Below, piece by piece: positions 26,620 through 34,138 of a stretch of DNA of 35,466 bases; position 1 is the stretch's first letter, and every line of letters begins with the position of its first letter. The stretch is from NCBI GenBank assembly GCA_947311535.1, contig CAMZLP010000155.1, forward strand, positions 1 through 35,466, given 5' to 3'. This DNA is from an uncultured Deinococcota bacterium (GTDB lineage: Bacteria > Deinococcota > Deinococci > Deinococcales > Trueperaceae). The notes beneath the pieces were generated by a model, which was given only the letters and a program-made list of their open reading frames with translations, had not been told where the DNA came from and did no database searches. The position numbers and the translations under genes were made by a program.

Positions 26620-27588
26620 ATGACTATAAAAGAAGCTATTATCAAGGTACTTAAAGAGCAAAAGCTAGCTTTAACATACTTGGAAGTTACTGATAAAATC
26701 ATTGAACGTAATTATATTGATTGGAGTAACGCTAAAACACCTGCTGACACTGTTTCGGCGCAGCTAGGCTCATTTATAAGAAAAAATGATACCCGAGTTA
26801 AAAGAATTAAAGGAAAAAGAGGATTTCAATATTATTTATCGGAGTTCGAAAGTGAGCTAAATCTGATAAATATCATTGACGAGAAGGTGAATCTACAGGC
26901 TACAAAATCATCGAAAACATATCATGAAAGAGACTTACATAAATTACTAAGTAGCTATCTTAAAAACCAAAGTATTTTTTCTAAAACAATATTTCACGAA
27001 AAATCTACTAATAGCAAAGACAATCATCAAAAATGGATACATCCAGATATGATTGGAATAAGATTCCTAAATTTAAAGAATAAATCTAGCCAAGCCTTGA
27101 TGAAAGTTATCAATAAATCAGATGCTTTTGAATTAGTATCTTACGAATTAAAGCGAGAAATCAAATCAGACCATGACCTCAAAAGAACTTATTTCCAGAC
27201 TGTTTCAAATTCAAGCTGGGCAAATTTTGGATACCTTGTTGCATTTGAAATAAATAGCAATTTAATAGAAGAGATGGAAAGACTAAATCAATCTTTTGGA
27301 ATCGGAATGATCGAGCTAAAGGCAAATCCATACGAAAGTAAAATCTTATTTCCAGCAAAGTATAAAAGCTTAGACTTTCAAACAATAGACAAATTGTGTG
27401 CTATAAATCGTGACTTCGAAAAATTCATACAGCAAACCGAAAGTCTTTTAACTGCCACAGAAAAATACATCAAAGGAGCTCGAAAAGAGTTTACAGAATT
27501 CTGCGATGACTTTTTTATGAAAGACTCTGAAATTGAGAAATATTGTGCCGAAAAGCATATACCCTTTGAAATGGAAGAGGCTATATAA
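26620..27588 (+). CDS. HARE-HTH plus PD-(D/E)XK nuclease-like protein
   Basis: The 322-residue protein joins two modules. Residues 1-80 match the HARE-HTH winged helix (TIKEAIIKVLKEQKLALTYLEV, AQLGSFIRK, RGFQYYL), a domain found with restriction enzymes and in RNA polymerase delta subunits. Residues 100-270 look like a PD-(D/E)XK nuclease: HPDMIGI with D143 and, after a helix, YELKREI with E176-x-K178, followed by helices. The final part is a likely coiled coil (about 265-300). This is the COG2958-type protein, thought to be a standalone DNA-binding nuclease or defence protein. No methyltransferase is near. Two small genes follow it. Confidence 0.78.
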   Translation: MTIKEAIIKVLKEQKLALTYLEVTDKIIERNYIDWSNAKTPADTVSAQLGSFIRKNDTRVKRIKGKRGFQYYLSEFESELNLINIIDEKVNLQATKSSKTYHERDLHKLLSSYLKNQSIFSKTIFHEKSTNSKDNHQKWIHPDMIGIRFLNLKNKSSQALMKVINKSDAFELVSYELKREIKSDHDLKRTYFQTVSNSSWANFGYLVAFEINSNLIEEMERLNQSFGIGMIELKANPYESKILFPAKYKSLDFQTIDKLCAINRDFEKFIQQTESLLTATEKYIKGARKEFTEFCDDFFMKDSEIEKYCAEKHIPFEMEEAI

Positions 27589-27615
27589 AAACGAATAAGG
27601 AGGAGGATAATAAAA

Positions 27616-28182
27616 ATGTGCAGATACGGAGTGTCGACATACAAACCACACTACGCTTGTTTTAAATGTCGCAAAACATTTAAAAGGCGGCTAATAATAG
27701 ATATAGCTCGAGACGAAGCATATTCTAAAGATTGGCAAGATAGCCCAGCAAAATGCCCAGAATGCGGTAACCTTATGGCAAATATGGGCTTAGACTTTGA
27801 GTCACCAAAGAAAAACGATAAAAAGGCATGGCAACATGTCGAAAACCTTTATGAAACTGGCATTAGCTTTCATTCTTGCGGTTGCACCGGCCCTGGTTAT
27901 ATTCCTAAAGATAAAGAAGCTCTTTTAGTTCTTTTAAAAAAGCTGCATAAAGATTATATTGAGCAACGCAGATTTTGGTCTAATCGGGTTGAACCTAAAA
28001 CCGCCAGTGAAGAAGCCAAAGATAGAGAAATGAATGCCAAATTTTTGTATAGTTTGCCAAGAAAGTTTATATATGGAACTAAGCGTAATAAAAAGAGGGA
28101 TATTGAAAGGGCCGTTGTATATTGGGCTGATAAAACAAAGCAAATTGAGCAATATATTAATGGACTATCAGCAAAGAACTAA
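27616..28182 (+). CDS. Zinc-ribbon protein of unknown function
   Basis: The 188-residue protein starts 27 bases after the nuclease-like gene with an excellent AAGGAGGAGG ribosome binding site. Cysteine pairs C15/C18 (YACFKCRK) and C47/C50 (CPECGNLM) form a zinc ribbon. A third C88-G-C90 lies in SFHSCGCTGPGY. The C-terminal half is helical and basic (KKLHKDYIEQRRFW, PRKFIYGTKRNKKRDIERAVVYW). I have seen such proteins annotated only as hypothetical in diverse bacteria. The spacing suggests it is cotranscribed with the upstream gene, so a shared role in DNA binding is possible but unproven. Confidence 0.75.
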   Translation: MCRYGVSTYKPHYACFKCRKTFKRRLIIDIARDEAYSKDWQDSPAKCPECGNLMANMGLDFESPKKNDKKAWQHVENLYETGISFHSCGCTGPGYIPKDKEALLVLLKKLHKDYIEQRRFWSNRVEPKTASEEAKDREMNAKFLYSLPRKFIYGTKRNKKRDIERAVVYWADKTKQIEQYINGLSAKN

Positions 28183-28373
28183 TCAAAATTATATTGCTTT
28201 AGTGCTTAAGCATAGTTTTAATTAAGCACCTTAAAAAACATAGGCATCATACTAGTATCAATAGTTAATAGTAGAATCTTTTAAATATAGTATTCCGCTT
28301 TTTTAAAAGCATAACTACTATATATAAGTGCTTAGATTAAAAAAATTCTATGGTAGCTAAAAGGGGGTAAAAA

Positions 28374-29270
28374 ATGGCATCAGGATTTTTTGCGTTGTTT
28401 GATGATATTGCAGTACTAATGGATGATGTAGTTGCAATGAGTAAGATAGCAACTAAGAAAACGGCAGGCATTTTAGGTGATGATTTGGCAGTCAATGCTG
28501 AAAAAGCTTCAGGCTTTGTTTCTGATCGAGAAATACCTGTTTTATGGGCGATAGCTAAAGGCTCATTTATTAATAAATTAATTATTCTACCTATTGCTTT
28601 TCTTTTAAGCGCATTTTTGCCTAACGCAATTATCCCTATTCTTTTAATTGGTGGGGTATATTTAGCATTTGAGGGAGCAGAAAAAATATACGAGTTCTTT
28701 TTTCCACATAAGCATACTAAACCACAGCTTAAGAAACAAGAAATGACTCCAAAAGAAGCATTAGAATACGAAAAAACAAAGATTAAATCAGCCATAGTCG
28801 TCGATTTTATCTTATCGATTGAAATTATTATCATTGCACTTAGTGCTGTTGTCGGTAAAAGCCTTAGTGTCCAAATTATGGTAGTTTCTATAGTTGCAAT
28901 AATTGCCACTGTTGGGGTATATGGCATTGTAGCCCTAATTGTAAGAATGGATGATTTTGGCTATAGACTAATCAAATCAAGTAACAACCAAAAGGGCTTT
29001 TTGAATACTATTGGTCACATCCTTGTAAATACCTTACCGATAGTAATAAGAAGTTTGGCTGTTATTGGAACTTTAGCTATGCTTCTGGTAGCAGGTGGTA
29101 TCTATAACCATAATATTAGTTTTTTACATGATTTATTTAAAAATGTCCCCACAATAATAAGAGATTTTATAGTTGGTTTAGCTGTTGGTTTAGTAGCCTT
29201 AGTCTTTGTTAAAGTATTTACTAGTTTATTCTCAAAAACTAACTCCAAACAATCAAAATCACATAGCTAA
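28374..29270 (+). CDS. DUF808 (YedI-like) membrane protein
   Basis: This 298-residue protein matches DUF808: SGFFALFDDIAVLMDDVVAMSKIATKKTAGILGDDLAVNAEKASGF at the start is the family's hallmark (segments given in part), and GGVYLAFEGAEKIYEF follows near 92-107. Six or so membrane helices cover about 62-82, 86-102, 138-160, 165-185, 213-240 and 250-275. E. coli YedI is the best-known relative; its function is not established. A strong AAGGGGG ribosome binding site lies before ATG. It is alone between the zinc-ribbon gene and the convergent regulator. Confidence 0.9.
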   Translation: MASGFFALFDDIAVLMDDVVAMSKIATKKTAGILGDDLAVNAEKASGFVSDREIPVLWAIAKGSFINKLIILPIAFLLSAFLPNAIIPILLIGGVYLAFEGAEKIYEFFFPHKHTKPQLKKQEMTPKEALEYEKTKIKSAIVVDFILSIEIIIIALSAVVGKSLSVQIMVVSIVAIIATVGVYGIVALIVRMDDFGYRLIKSSNNQKGFLNTIGHILVNTLPIVIRSLAVIGTLAMLLVAGGIYNHNISFLHDLFKNVPTIIRDFIVGLAVGLVALVFVKVFTSLFSKTNSKQSKSHS

Positions 29271-29310
29271 ATAAGAACCAGCATCTATTTTCTCACTAGG
29301 TTTTTTAATA

Positions 29311-30786
29311 TCAAATCTCATATTCCTTTATTAATGAGACCATTTTCTTAACTCCAGAAATTATCAAATGCTCATCAACTGCACCATAACCAAGTACCAA
29401 ACCCATTTTGTGGCTATCGTCCAGACTGTAATTAGACAAAGGAAAGGCTTCTATGCCGTTTTCTTTTAGTTTTTTGGCAACTACTACATCATTTAAATTT
29501 GCAGGTAAGTACAAAACAAGATGCATACCGGCTGGGCTCGAGCCTAGCTCAAATTCAGCTAATAAGTCAGCTAACAGGCTAATCAATAGCTCTCTGCGTT
29601 GGGCATAAATAACTCGCATTTTTCTAATATGCCTAGCAAAATGACCCTCGGCAATAAAATCAGCTAAAACCATTTGGTTTATCCACGGTGAACCACGGTC
29701 AAAATGCAAGCGTGCTTTTACAAATGCATCTGTCATGGCTTGGGGTACAACTACATAGCCAAGCCTAAGAGCTGGGAATAAAACCTTGCTAAAGCTGCCT
29801 ATATATACCACCGAATTAGCTTGGTCTAAACCTTGCAATGCTGCTAGGGGTTGGCCCTTAAACCTAAACTCACTGTCATAGTCGTCTTCTAAAATCCAAG
29901 AATTATTGGCTCGAGCCCATTCTAATAATTCCAAGCGTCTAGCTAGGCTCATAATTACACCCATTGGGTATTGATGAGACGGTGAAACATAAGCAAACTT
30001 GGCTTTTGGGGCTTTGCTTATAGCAGTTTTTACACTTAAGCCCTCGCTGTCAATTGCTATCGGAACCATTTTTAACATTGCAGATTTAAAGGCAGCTTGG
30101 GCACCGGTATAGCCGGGGTTTTCTATCCATACTTGGTCATTAGCATCAGCTAATAAATAGCTAGCAATTTGCAAGGCTTGCTGGCTACCATTGACAATTA
30201 TCACTTGTTCTGCCGAGCATTTGACTCCGCGGGCAAGTTTTAAATAATTTGATATTTCTTGCCGTAAAGGCAAATAACCTGCCCCTGAGCCATAAAACAG
30301 GTTTTTGGCTTCTGGTTTTCGCCAGTGCTTATTTAGTAGTCTGCGCCAAATTTTAAATGGGAACTCATTAGTCTCTGGTATGCCTGGCCTAAAAGCTGGA
30401 GTTGAGCTATTATCATAAACTCGGCTAGAAATAAAAGCATCTGCCCTATTTGATAATTTAATGGCGGTATTTAAGCTAACTTGCTTTTGTTGAAAAGTTT
30501 TTACTTTTAAATCTGGTAAATGCTGGCTTACAAATGTGCCTTTACCAACATAGCTTTCTAAATAGCCCTCGGCAATCAACTGCTCTATGGATAGTAATAC
30601 CGTGGAGCGTGACAGCTTTAGTTCGTTAGCAAAGGCTCGAGTCGAAGGTAATCTAAAACCACTACTAAAACGTCCGCAAAGTATGCCCTCTTTTAAATAA
30701 TTATAAAGCTGTTTGTATAAAGGAAGCTCTAAGTCTTTATTTAAAGAAATACCAGCAATTGTCAAAAAGGATTCTTGTTTAGCCAT
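29311..30786 (-). CDS. MocR/PdxR-type GntR regulator
   Basis: The 491-residue protein fuses an N-terminal GntR winged helix (about 10-85, LYKQLYNYLKEGILCGRFSSGFRLPSTRAFANELKLSRSTVLLSIEQLIAEGYLE in two pieces) to a fold-type I aminotransferase domain. PLP-site marks are NPGYTGA, YVSPSHQYPMGV, DDYDSEF, and GSFSKVLFPALRLGY with its Schiff-base Lys. MocR proteins sense PLP or amino compounds and control pdx, gab or other genes. No PLP-synthesis gene is next to it; its divergent neighbour region leads to metG and a possible tiny gene. It likely also controls its own promoter in 30787-31150. Confidence 0.92.
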   Translation of the reverse strand: MAKQESFLTIAGISLNKDLELPLYKQLYNYLKEGILCGRFSSGFRLPSTRAFANELKLSRSTVLLSIEQLIAEGYLESYVGKGTFVSQHLPDLKVKTFQQKQVSLNTAIKLSNRADAFISSRVYDNSSTPAFRPGIPETNEFPFKIWRRLLNKHWRKPEAKNLFYGSGAGYLPLRQEISNYLKLARGVKCSAEQVIIVNGSQQALQIASYLLADANDQVWIENPGYTGAQAAFKSAMLKMVPIAIDSEGLSVKTAISKAPKAKFAYVSPSHQYPMGVIMSLARRLELLEWARANNSWILEDDYDSEFRFKGQPLAALQGLDQANSVVYIGSFSKVLFPALRLGYVVVPQAMTDAFVKARLHFDRGSPWINQMVLADFIAEGHFARHIRKMRVIYAQRRELLISLLADLLAEFELGSSPAGMHLVLYLPANLNDVVVAKKLKENGIEAFPLSNYSLDDSHKMGLVLGYGAVDEHLIISGVKKMVSLIKEYEI

Positions 30787-30908
30787 ATTGGTATGGATAA
30801 TAGCATAATAATAGTTTTTTTGATAATACCAATTATATATTAGGGAAAAACCAAGTAAAATGAAACCATTTGTGTCTTGGAGATCTTTTAGGAAATTAAA
30901 ATCGACTA

Positions 30909-30918
30909 GGCTCGAGCC
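30909..30918. repeat. Intergenic GGCTCGAGCC copy
   Basis: A 10-bp perfect palindrome upstream of the MocR-type gene, outside coding sequence, identical to the core of the iterated element. Confidence 0.85.
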
Positions 30919-30941
30919 CTTTTAGAGAATAATTGGGAATA

Positions 30942-30973
30942 AAAAAAGCAAGGACTAAATATTTTTAGTCCTT
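30942..30973 (-). terminator. Minus-strand intrinsic terminator
   Basis: A 10-bp perfect stem (30950-30959 with 30964-30973) and 4-base loop; on the minus strand it is followed by GC and seven T bases (30942-30948 on the plus strand). The plus strand has no such run. A minus-strand terminator here needs a transcript starting between 30974 and about 31290, which supports the small gene at 31022-31129. Confidence 0.6.
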
Positions 30974-31021
30974 ATAAAATAATTAACTTGAGTTTAGAGT
31001 TGTACAAAACAAAGAGCCCCC

Positions 31022-31129
31022 CTAATCCCTCTGAAAAGCAATAGTTTTTAGATAAAGAGCTTTGGAAAAACCACAATTAGGACATATTTTAGGTCTATAT
31101 TTAGTTTTTCTGATAACAAGGTATCTCAT
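31022..31129 (-). CDS. Possible 35-residue CPNC zinc-knuckle protein
   Basis: This short minus-strand ORF (ATG at 31129, TAG ending at 31022) encodes a basic peptide with a zinc-knuckle pair: YLVIRKTKYRPKICPNCGFS, then about 15 more residues. The ICPNCG phrase is typical of zinc ribbons. In favour: a clear terminator 48 bases downstream in the correct direction. Against: no ribosome binding site, and only one Cys pair, so it could be a remnant of a larger protein or chance. The frame is open further upstream to a TTG (adding hydrophobic residues). Not recognised. Confidence 0.35.
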   Translation of the reverse strand: MRYLVIRKTKYRPKICPNCGFSKALYLKTIAFQRD

Positions 31130-31155
31130 TTTAGGATTTAATAGAAAAATTAATA

Positions 31156-31184
31156 TTGGCAATTAATATAAAATTTGCTATACT
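31156..31184 (+). promoter_or_regulatory. Sigma-70 promoter of metG
   Basis: TTGGCA (31156-31161), a 17-base spacer and TATACT (31179-31184) make one of the best promoters in the window. Transcription should begin near 31190-31192, giving a leader of about 120 bases before metG. Confidence 0.75.
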
Positions 31185-31191
31185 CTTTGAC

Positions 31192-31233
31192 ATGAATAAG
31201 CGAATGATAAGTTCAAACCCTGTTATCGAATAA
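31192..31233 (+). CDS. Possible metG leader peptide
   Basis: ATG 31192 begins at the expected transcription start and encodes MNKRMISSNPVIE, then TAA. It would be leaderless, with a second Met codon at position 5. Its end overlaps the arm CCCTGT of the leader structure. Ribosome stalling at its Met codons could in principle set the fold, but two Met codons including the start are weak evidence. Chance cannot be excluded. Confidence 0.3.
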   Translation: MNKRMISSNPVIE

Positions 31234-31255
31234 CATCTTGTTAATCATTACAGGG
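31203..31255 (+). ncRNA. Possible pseudoknot in the metG leader
   Basis: AATGAT (31203-31208) can pair with ATCATT (31244-31249), and CCCTGT (31218-31223) with ACAGGG (31250-31255). The order of the four arms is A-B-A'-B', which is an H-type pseudoknot of two 6-bp stems. ACAGGG also overlaps the 5' arm of the following terminator, so the two folds exclude each other. This is the layout of a riboswitch or attenuator. I see no match to the T-box sequence. Confidence 0.4.
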
Positions 31256-31294
31256 CGCTTTTTTAAACTAATTAAGAAGCGTCCTTATTTTTTT
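31252..31294 (+). terminator. Attenuator-type terminator before metG
   Basis: A 12-bp stem (31252-31263 with 31274-31285, including two G-U pairs) with a 10-base loop is followed by a run of T bases ending at 31294. It lies between the promoter and the metG ribosome binding site, so it can only act on metG itself, which means it must be conditional. Confidence 0.75.
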
Positions 31295-31310
31295 GTTTGA
31301 AAGGTTAAAA

Positions 31311-33218
31311 ATGACTAAAGGAAAAGAAACATATTATGCCACAACCCCGATTTTTTATGCGAATGCTGAGCCGCATATCGGCCACGCTTACACAACTACA
31401 CTTGTTGATGTTGCCACACGCTTCCATAGATTAAAAGGTGACAACACTTATTTTTTGACAGGAACTGACGAACACGGCGAAAAAATTCAAAAGGCAGCTG
31501 AAGCCAATAATATGAGCCCCCAAGAATACACCGATATGATTGCAGGAAAGTTTAAATCAACTTGGGATTCATTAGACATTCGCTATGATGATTTTGTACG
31601 AACAACCCAAGAACGTCATAAAAAAGTGGTGCGAGAGATTTTGCAAAAGGTTTATGACAATGGCGATATCATTTTTGGTGAATATGGTGGTTTATATTGT
31701 CTTGGTTGTGAACGCTATTACACAGATAAAGAATTAAAAGACGGCAAATGCCCACAGCATGATACTAAGCCAGAATATCGTAGCGAAGAAAACTACTTTT
31801 TCCGCATGGAAAAATATCGCCCTTGGTTACAAGATCATATTAAACAAAACCCCGACTTTATAAGACCAGAAAGATATGCTAATGAAGCCTTAGGGATTTT
31901 GCGTGAACCAATTGGGGACCTGTCAATTAGCCGTCCACGTAACCGAGTACCTTGGGGCATACCACTACCGTGGGACGAGAATCATGTAACCTATGTTTGG
32001 TTTGATGCTTTAATCAATTATTACTCTGCCCTTGACAGTAAAAATTTGATAGATGAGTACTGGCCACATGTCAATCATTTTATCGCCAAAGATATTTTAA
32101 AACCTCATGGGATTTTTTGGCCAACTATGCTAAAATCGGCAGGTATTGATATTTACCCACATTTAAATGTACATGGTTATTGGCTAATAGATCAAGGTAA
32201 AATGAGTAAGTCTAAGGGCAATGTTATAAACCCATTAGATTTAAAAGATAAATATGGCGTTGACGCTTTTAGATATTATTTATTAAAGGATATGCACTTT
32301 GGCTCTGATGCTTCCTTTTCGGAAGAGGGTTTAGCTGAGCGTATTAACAGTGATTTAGCTAATGATTTTGGTAATCTTCTAAATAGGACCTTAGGCATGC
32401 TCGGTAAATATACCGAGGGCAAAGTACCTGGCATAACCAAAATTGAAGAGATTGATCATGATTTAATATCTTCTTTTACAAAATTACCAGAAATATTTAC
32501 AGAGTACTTTGATAATTTAGAATTTGATAAAGCAATTTCGGCAGTGCTCGAGGCTATCCGAAAAGCTAATAAATATATAGCTGACACCGAACCTTGGGTT
32601 TTGGCTAAAGATGAAAACAAAAAAGCTAGATTAGAAACAGTTTTAACTAACTGTGTCGAGGCTTTACGATGTGCTTCGATTTTGCTCGAGCCTGTAATGC
32701 CAAATAAAACAAGGGAGCTAAGAAAGCAACTTGGCATTAAAAATATCCCCTTTAATTTAGCAAGTGCCGCTGAGTGGGATTTGGTACCTGTTAATACCCA
32801 AACTCAAAAAGGCGAACCACTATTTCCTAGAATAGATTTAGAAGCCCTTAAAGAAGAGACTGTAGTAAAAGAGGTTGTGCTCGAGCATAAGCCCGAGGTC
32901 ACAATTGACGACTTTGCCAAATTAGAATTTAGAGTAGCTGAAATTTTAAGCGCTGAAGAGCATCCAAAAGCAGATAAACTATTGGTATTAAACGTGCAAC
33001 TAGGCCCAGAAAAACGCACCATAGTCTCTGGCATAAAAGAATGGTACAAGGCCAAAGAGTTAGCTGGTAAAAAGGTGATAATTGTTGCTAATTTAAAACC
33101 AGTCAAGCTGCGTGGAATACTATCGGAAGGTATGATTATGGCTGCCGAAGATGAAGATGGTAATTTGAGTATTTCTAGCTTGGATAGAGATATTATTTCG
33201 GGTAGTGAAGTTCGTTAG
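31311..33218 (+). CDS. metG: Methionyl-tRNA synthetase
   Basis: This class I enzyme charges tRNA-Met. I chose ATG 31311 (635 residues) with a GAAAGG ribosome binding site 7 bases upstream; TTG 31293 would lie in the terminator's T-run. HIGH is at 22-25 and KMSKS at 297-301. The zinc knuckle has the C130-x-x-C133...C147-x-x-H150 pattern of the Thermus enzyme, and the stretch NYFFRMEKYRPW, GDLSISRPRNRVPWGIPLPW follows Thermus closely. After the anticodon domain, residues from about 520 form a C-terminal tRNA-binding EMAP/Trbp111 domain (DFAKLEFRVAEILSAEEHP), which dimerises in other species. The gene is under its own attenuator-like leader. Its neighbours face away or toward it and are unrelated. 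Confidence 0.97.
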   Translation: MTKGKETYYATTPIFYANAEPHIGHAYTTTLVDVATRFHRLKGDNTYFLTGTDEHGEKIQKAAEANNMSPQEYTDMIAGKFKSTWDSLDIRYDDFVRTTQERHKKVVREILQKVYDNGDIIFGEYGGLYCLGCERYYTDKELKDGKCPQHDTKPEYRSEENYFFRMEKYRPWLQDHIKQNPDFIRPERYANEALGILREPIGDLSISRPRNRVPWGIPLPWDENHVTYVWFDALINYYSALDSKNLIDEYWPHVNHFIAKDILKPHGIFWPTMLKSAGIDIYPHLNVHGYWLIDQGKMSKSKGNVINPLDLKDKYGVDAFRYYLLKDMHFGSDASFSEEGLAERINSDLANDFGNLLNRTLGMLGKYTEGKVPGITKIEEIDHDLISSFTKLPEIFTEYFDNLEFDKAISAVLEAIRKANKYIADTEPWVLAKDENKKARLETVLTNCVEALRCASILLEPVMPNKTRELRKQLGIKNIPFNLASAAEWDLVPVNTQTQKGEPLFPRIDLEALKEETVVKEVVLEHKPEVTIDDFAKLEFRVAEILSAEEHPKADKLLVLNVQLGPEKRTIVSGIKEWYKAKELAGKKVIIVANLKPVKLRGILSEGMIMAAEDEDGNLSISSLDRDIISGSEVR

Positions 33219-33235
33219 ATTAAACTTTAAATGAG

Positions 33236-33269
33236 ATGGGCAGGTTTAATATCTGCTCATTTTTGTTTT
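33236..33269. terminator. Terminator between convergent metG and PqiA-like genes
   Basis: ATGGGCAG pairs with CTGCTCAT (8 bp, one G-U) over a 9-base loop, followed by TTTTGTTTT on the plus strand. It ends the metG transcript and overlaps the end of the PqiA-like gene. Confidence 0.6.
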
Positions 33270-34075
33270 AGGTAAAATCTATCAAAAATTTGACTGGCTA
33301 ACATAGACAATAAAACATAGCTAGCAAAGTAATATAAACCAATACCGGCTCGAGCCTCTGTTAGTCCATCTTGCTCTAAGGCAAATAGGGTAAGAAATAC
33401 TGCAACTACAAATACATCTAACATAGACCACTTGCCAATACCGTGAATAAACTTGGCTATTTTATTAACTCTTGACTTATTTTTATCTACAATAATAAAA
33501 AATGACAACGCCAGCTTAATAAGTGGTACAACTATACTAAATAAAAATAACATAGCAGCGACAAAGAAAGTTTTGCTTTCAAATAATTTCCTAATTGTAC
33601 CTAGTATCCCCTTAGAATCGTATTTAAAAACCACTTGCCCTAAAACCGCTAAGTCTTGGTAAGCTACAAACGATAAAACAGGTGTCAACAAACCAACTAC
33701 CAAAGCAATAAGCGATAAAACAATCAAGTGTTGAAAGACATATTGCCGAAAATAGATTAAACTAATAGCAATTAGTACTAGGCTCATAGCCAGCAAAATA
33801 AAACTATTTGACCTTACTTGTCCTCTATAAATATTCATTTGGATAACAAGTTCTTCAATTGATGCTATCTTTTCTTCACCGCCATCATAAATGCCAAAGC
33901 TTATAGTATCTAATAAAACCTTCCATTCGGTATCTATTTTTTCTTCTATAGTATTATATTTATTTACCTGTATAGAATATTTGGCAGCTGTATTTGCAGC
34001 ATCAATAATAAAAAAAGCCAATATAACAGTTATGCCGTAGAAAATAACAGTTATAATCCCTAGTACAATCTTCAT
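33257..34075 (-). CDS. PqiA-like (paraquat-inducible protein A) membrane protein
   Basis: The 272-residue form starts at the ATG at 34075, which has AGGA 6 bases upstream; a longer frame to 34114 would add 13 residues. Helices: about 5-25, 86-103, 111-130, 176-200 and 233-260. The phrase GKWSMLDVFVVAVFL near 222-236 is the strong PqiA mark. PqiA proteins work with MCE-domain proteins (PqiB) in moving lipids between membranes, but no MCE gene is in the window. An extended loop at about 32-80 lies outside the membrane. It is divergent from the kinase gene, with only 63 bases between starts, so their promoters overlap. Confidence 0.82.
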   Translation of the reverse strand: MKIVLGIITVIFYGITVILAFFIIDAANTAAKYSIQVNKYNTIEEKIDTEWKVLLDTISFGIYDGGEEKIASIEELVIQMNIYRGQVRSNSFILLAMSLVLIAISLIYFRQYVFQHLIVLSLIALVVGLLTPVLSFVAYQDLAVLGQVVFKYDSKGILGTIRKLFESKTFFVAAMLFLFSIVVPLIKLALSFFIIVDKNKSRVNKIAKFIHGIGKWSMLDVFVVAVFLTLFALEQDGLTEARAGIGLYYFASYVLLSMLASQIFDRFYLKQK

Positions 34076-34138
34076 AAAAAATCCTATAAGTGCAAACTCT
34101 CGCAGCACAATCATCTTTTAAAGCCTAAAATAATAATT

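Larger units (their letters stand above)
30787..31310. other. 524-base region between the MocR gene and metG
   Basis: It contains the MocR promoter area, an intergenic copy of the iterated palindrome at 30909-30918, a minus-strand terminator (30950-30973), a possible 35-codon CPNC gene on the minus strand (31022-31129), and the metG promoter, leader and terminator (31156-31294). Confidence 0.6.

Noticed and set aside
28202-28229. Terminator after the zinc-ribbon gene
   Set aside because: GTGCTTA/TAAGCAC gives only a 7-bp stem with a long loop and no T-run on the plus strand.
31191-31310. T-box riboswitch before metG
   Set aside because: The terminator is there, but I find no AGGGTGGNACCGCG-like T-box core, and the leader is too short for a standard T-box.
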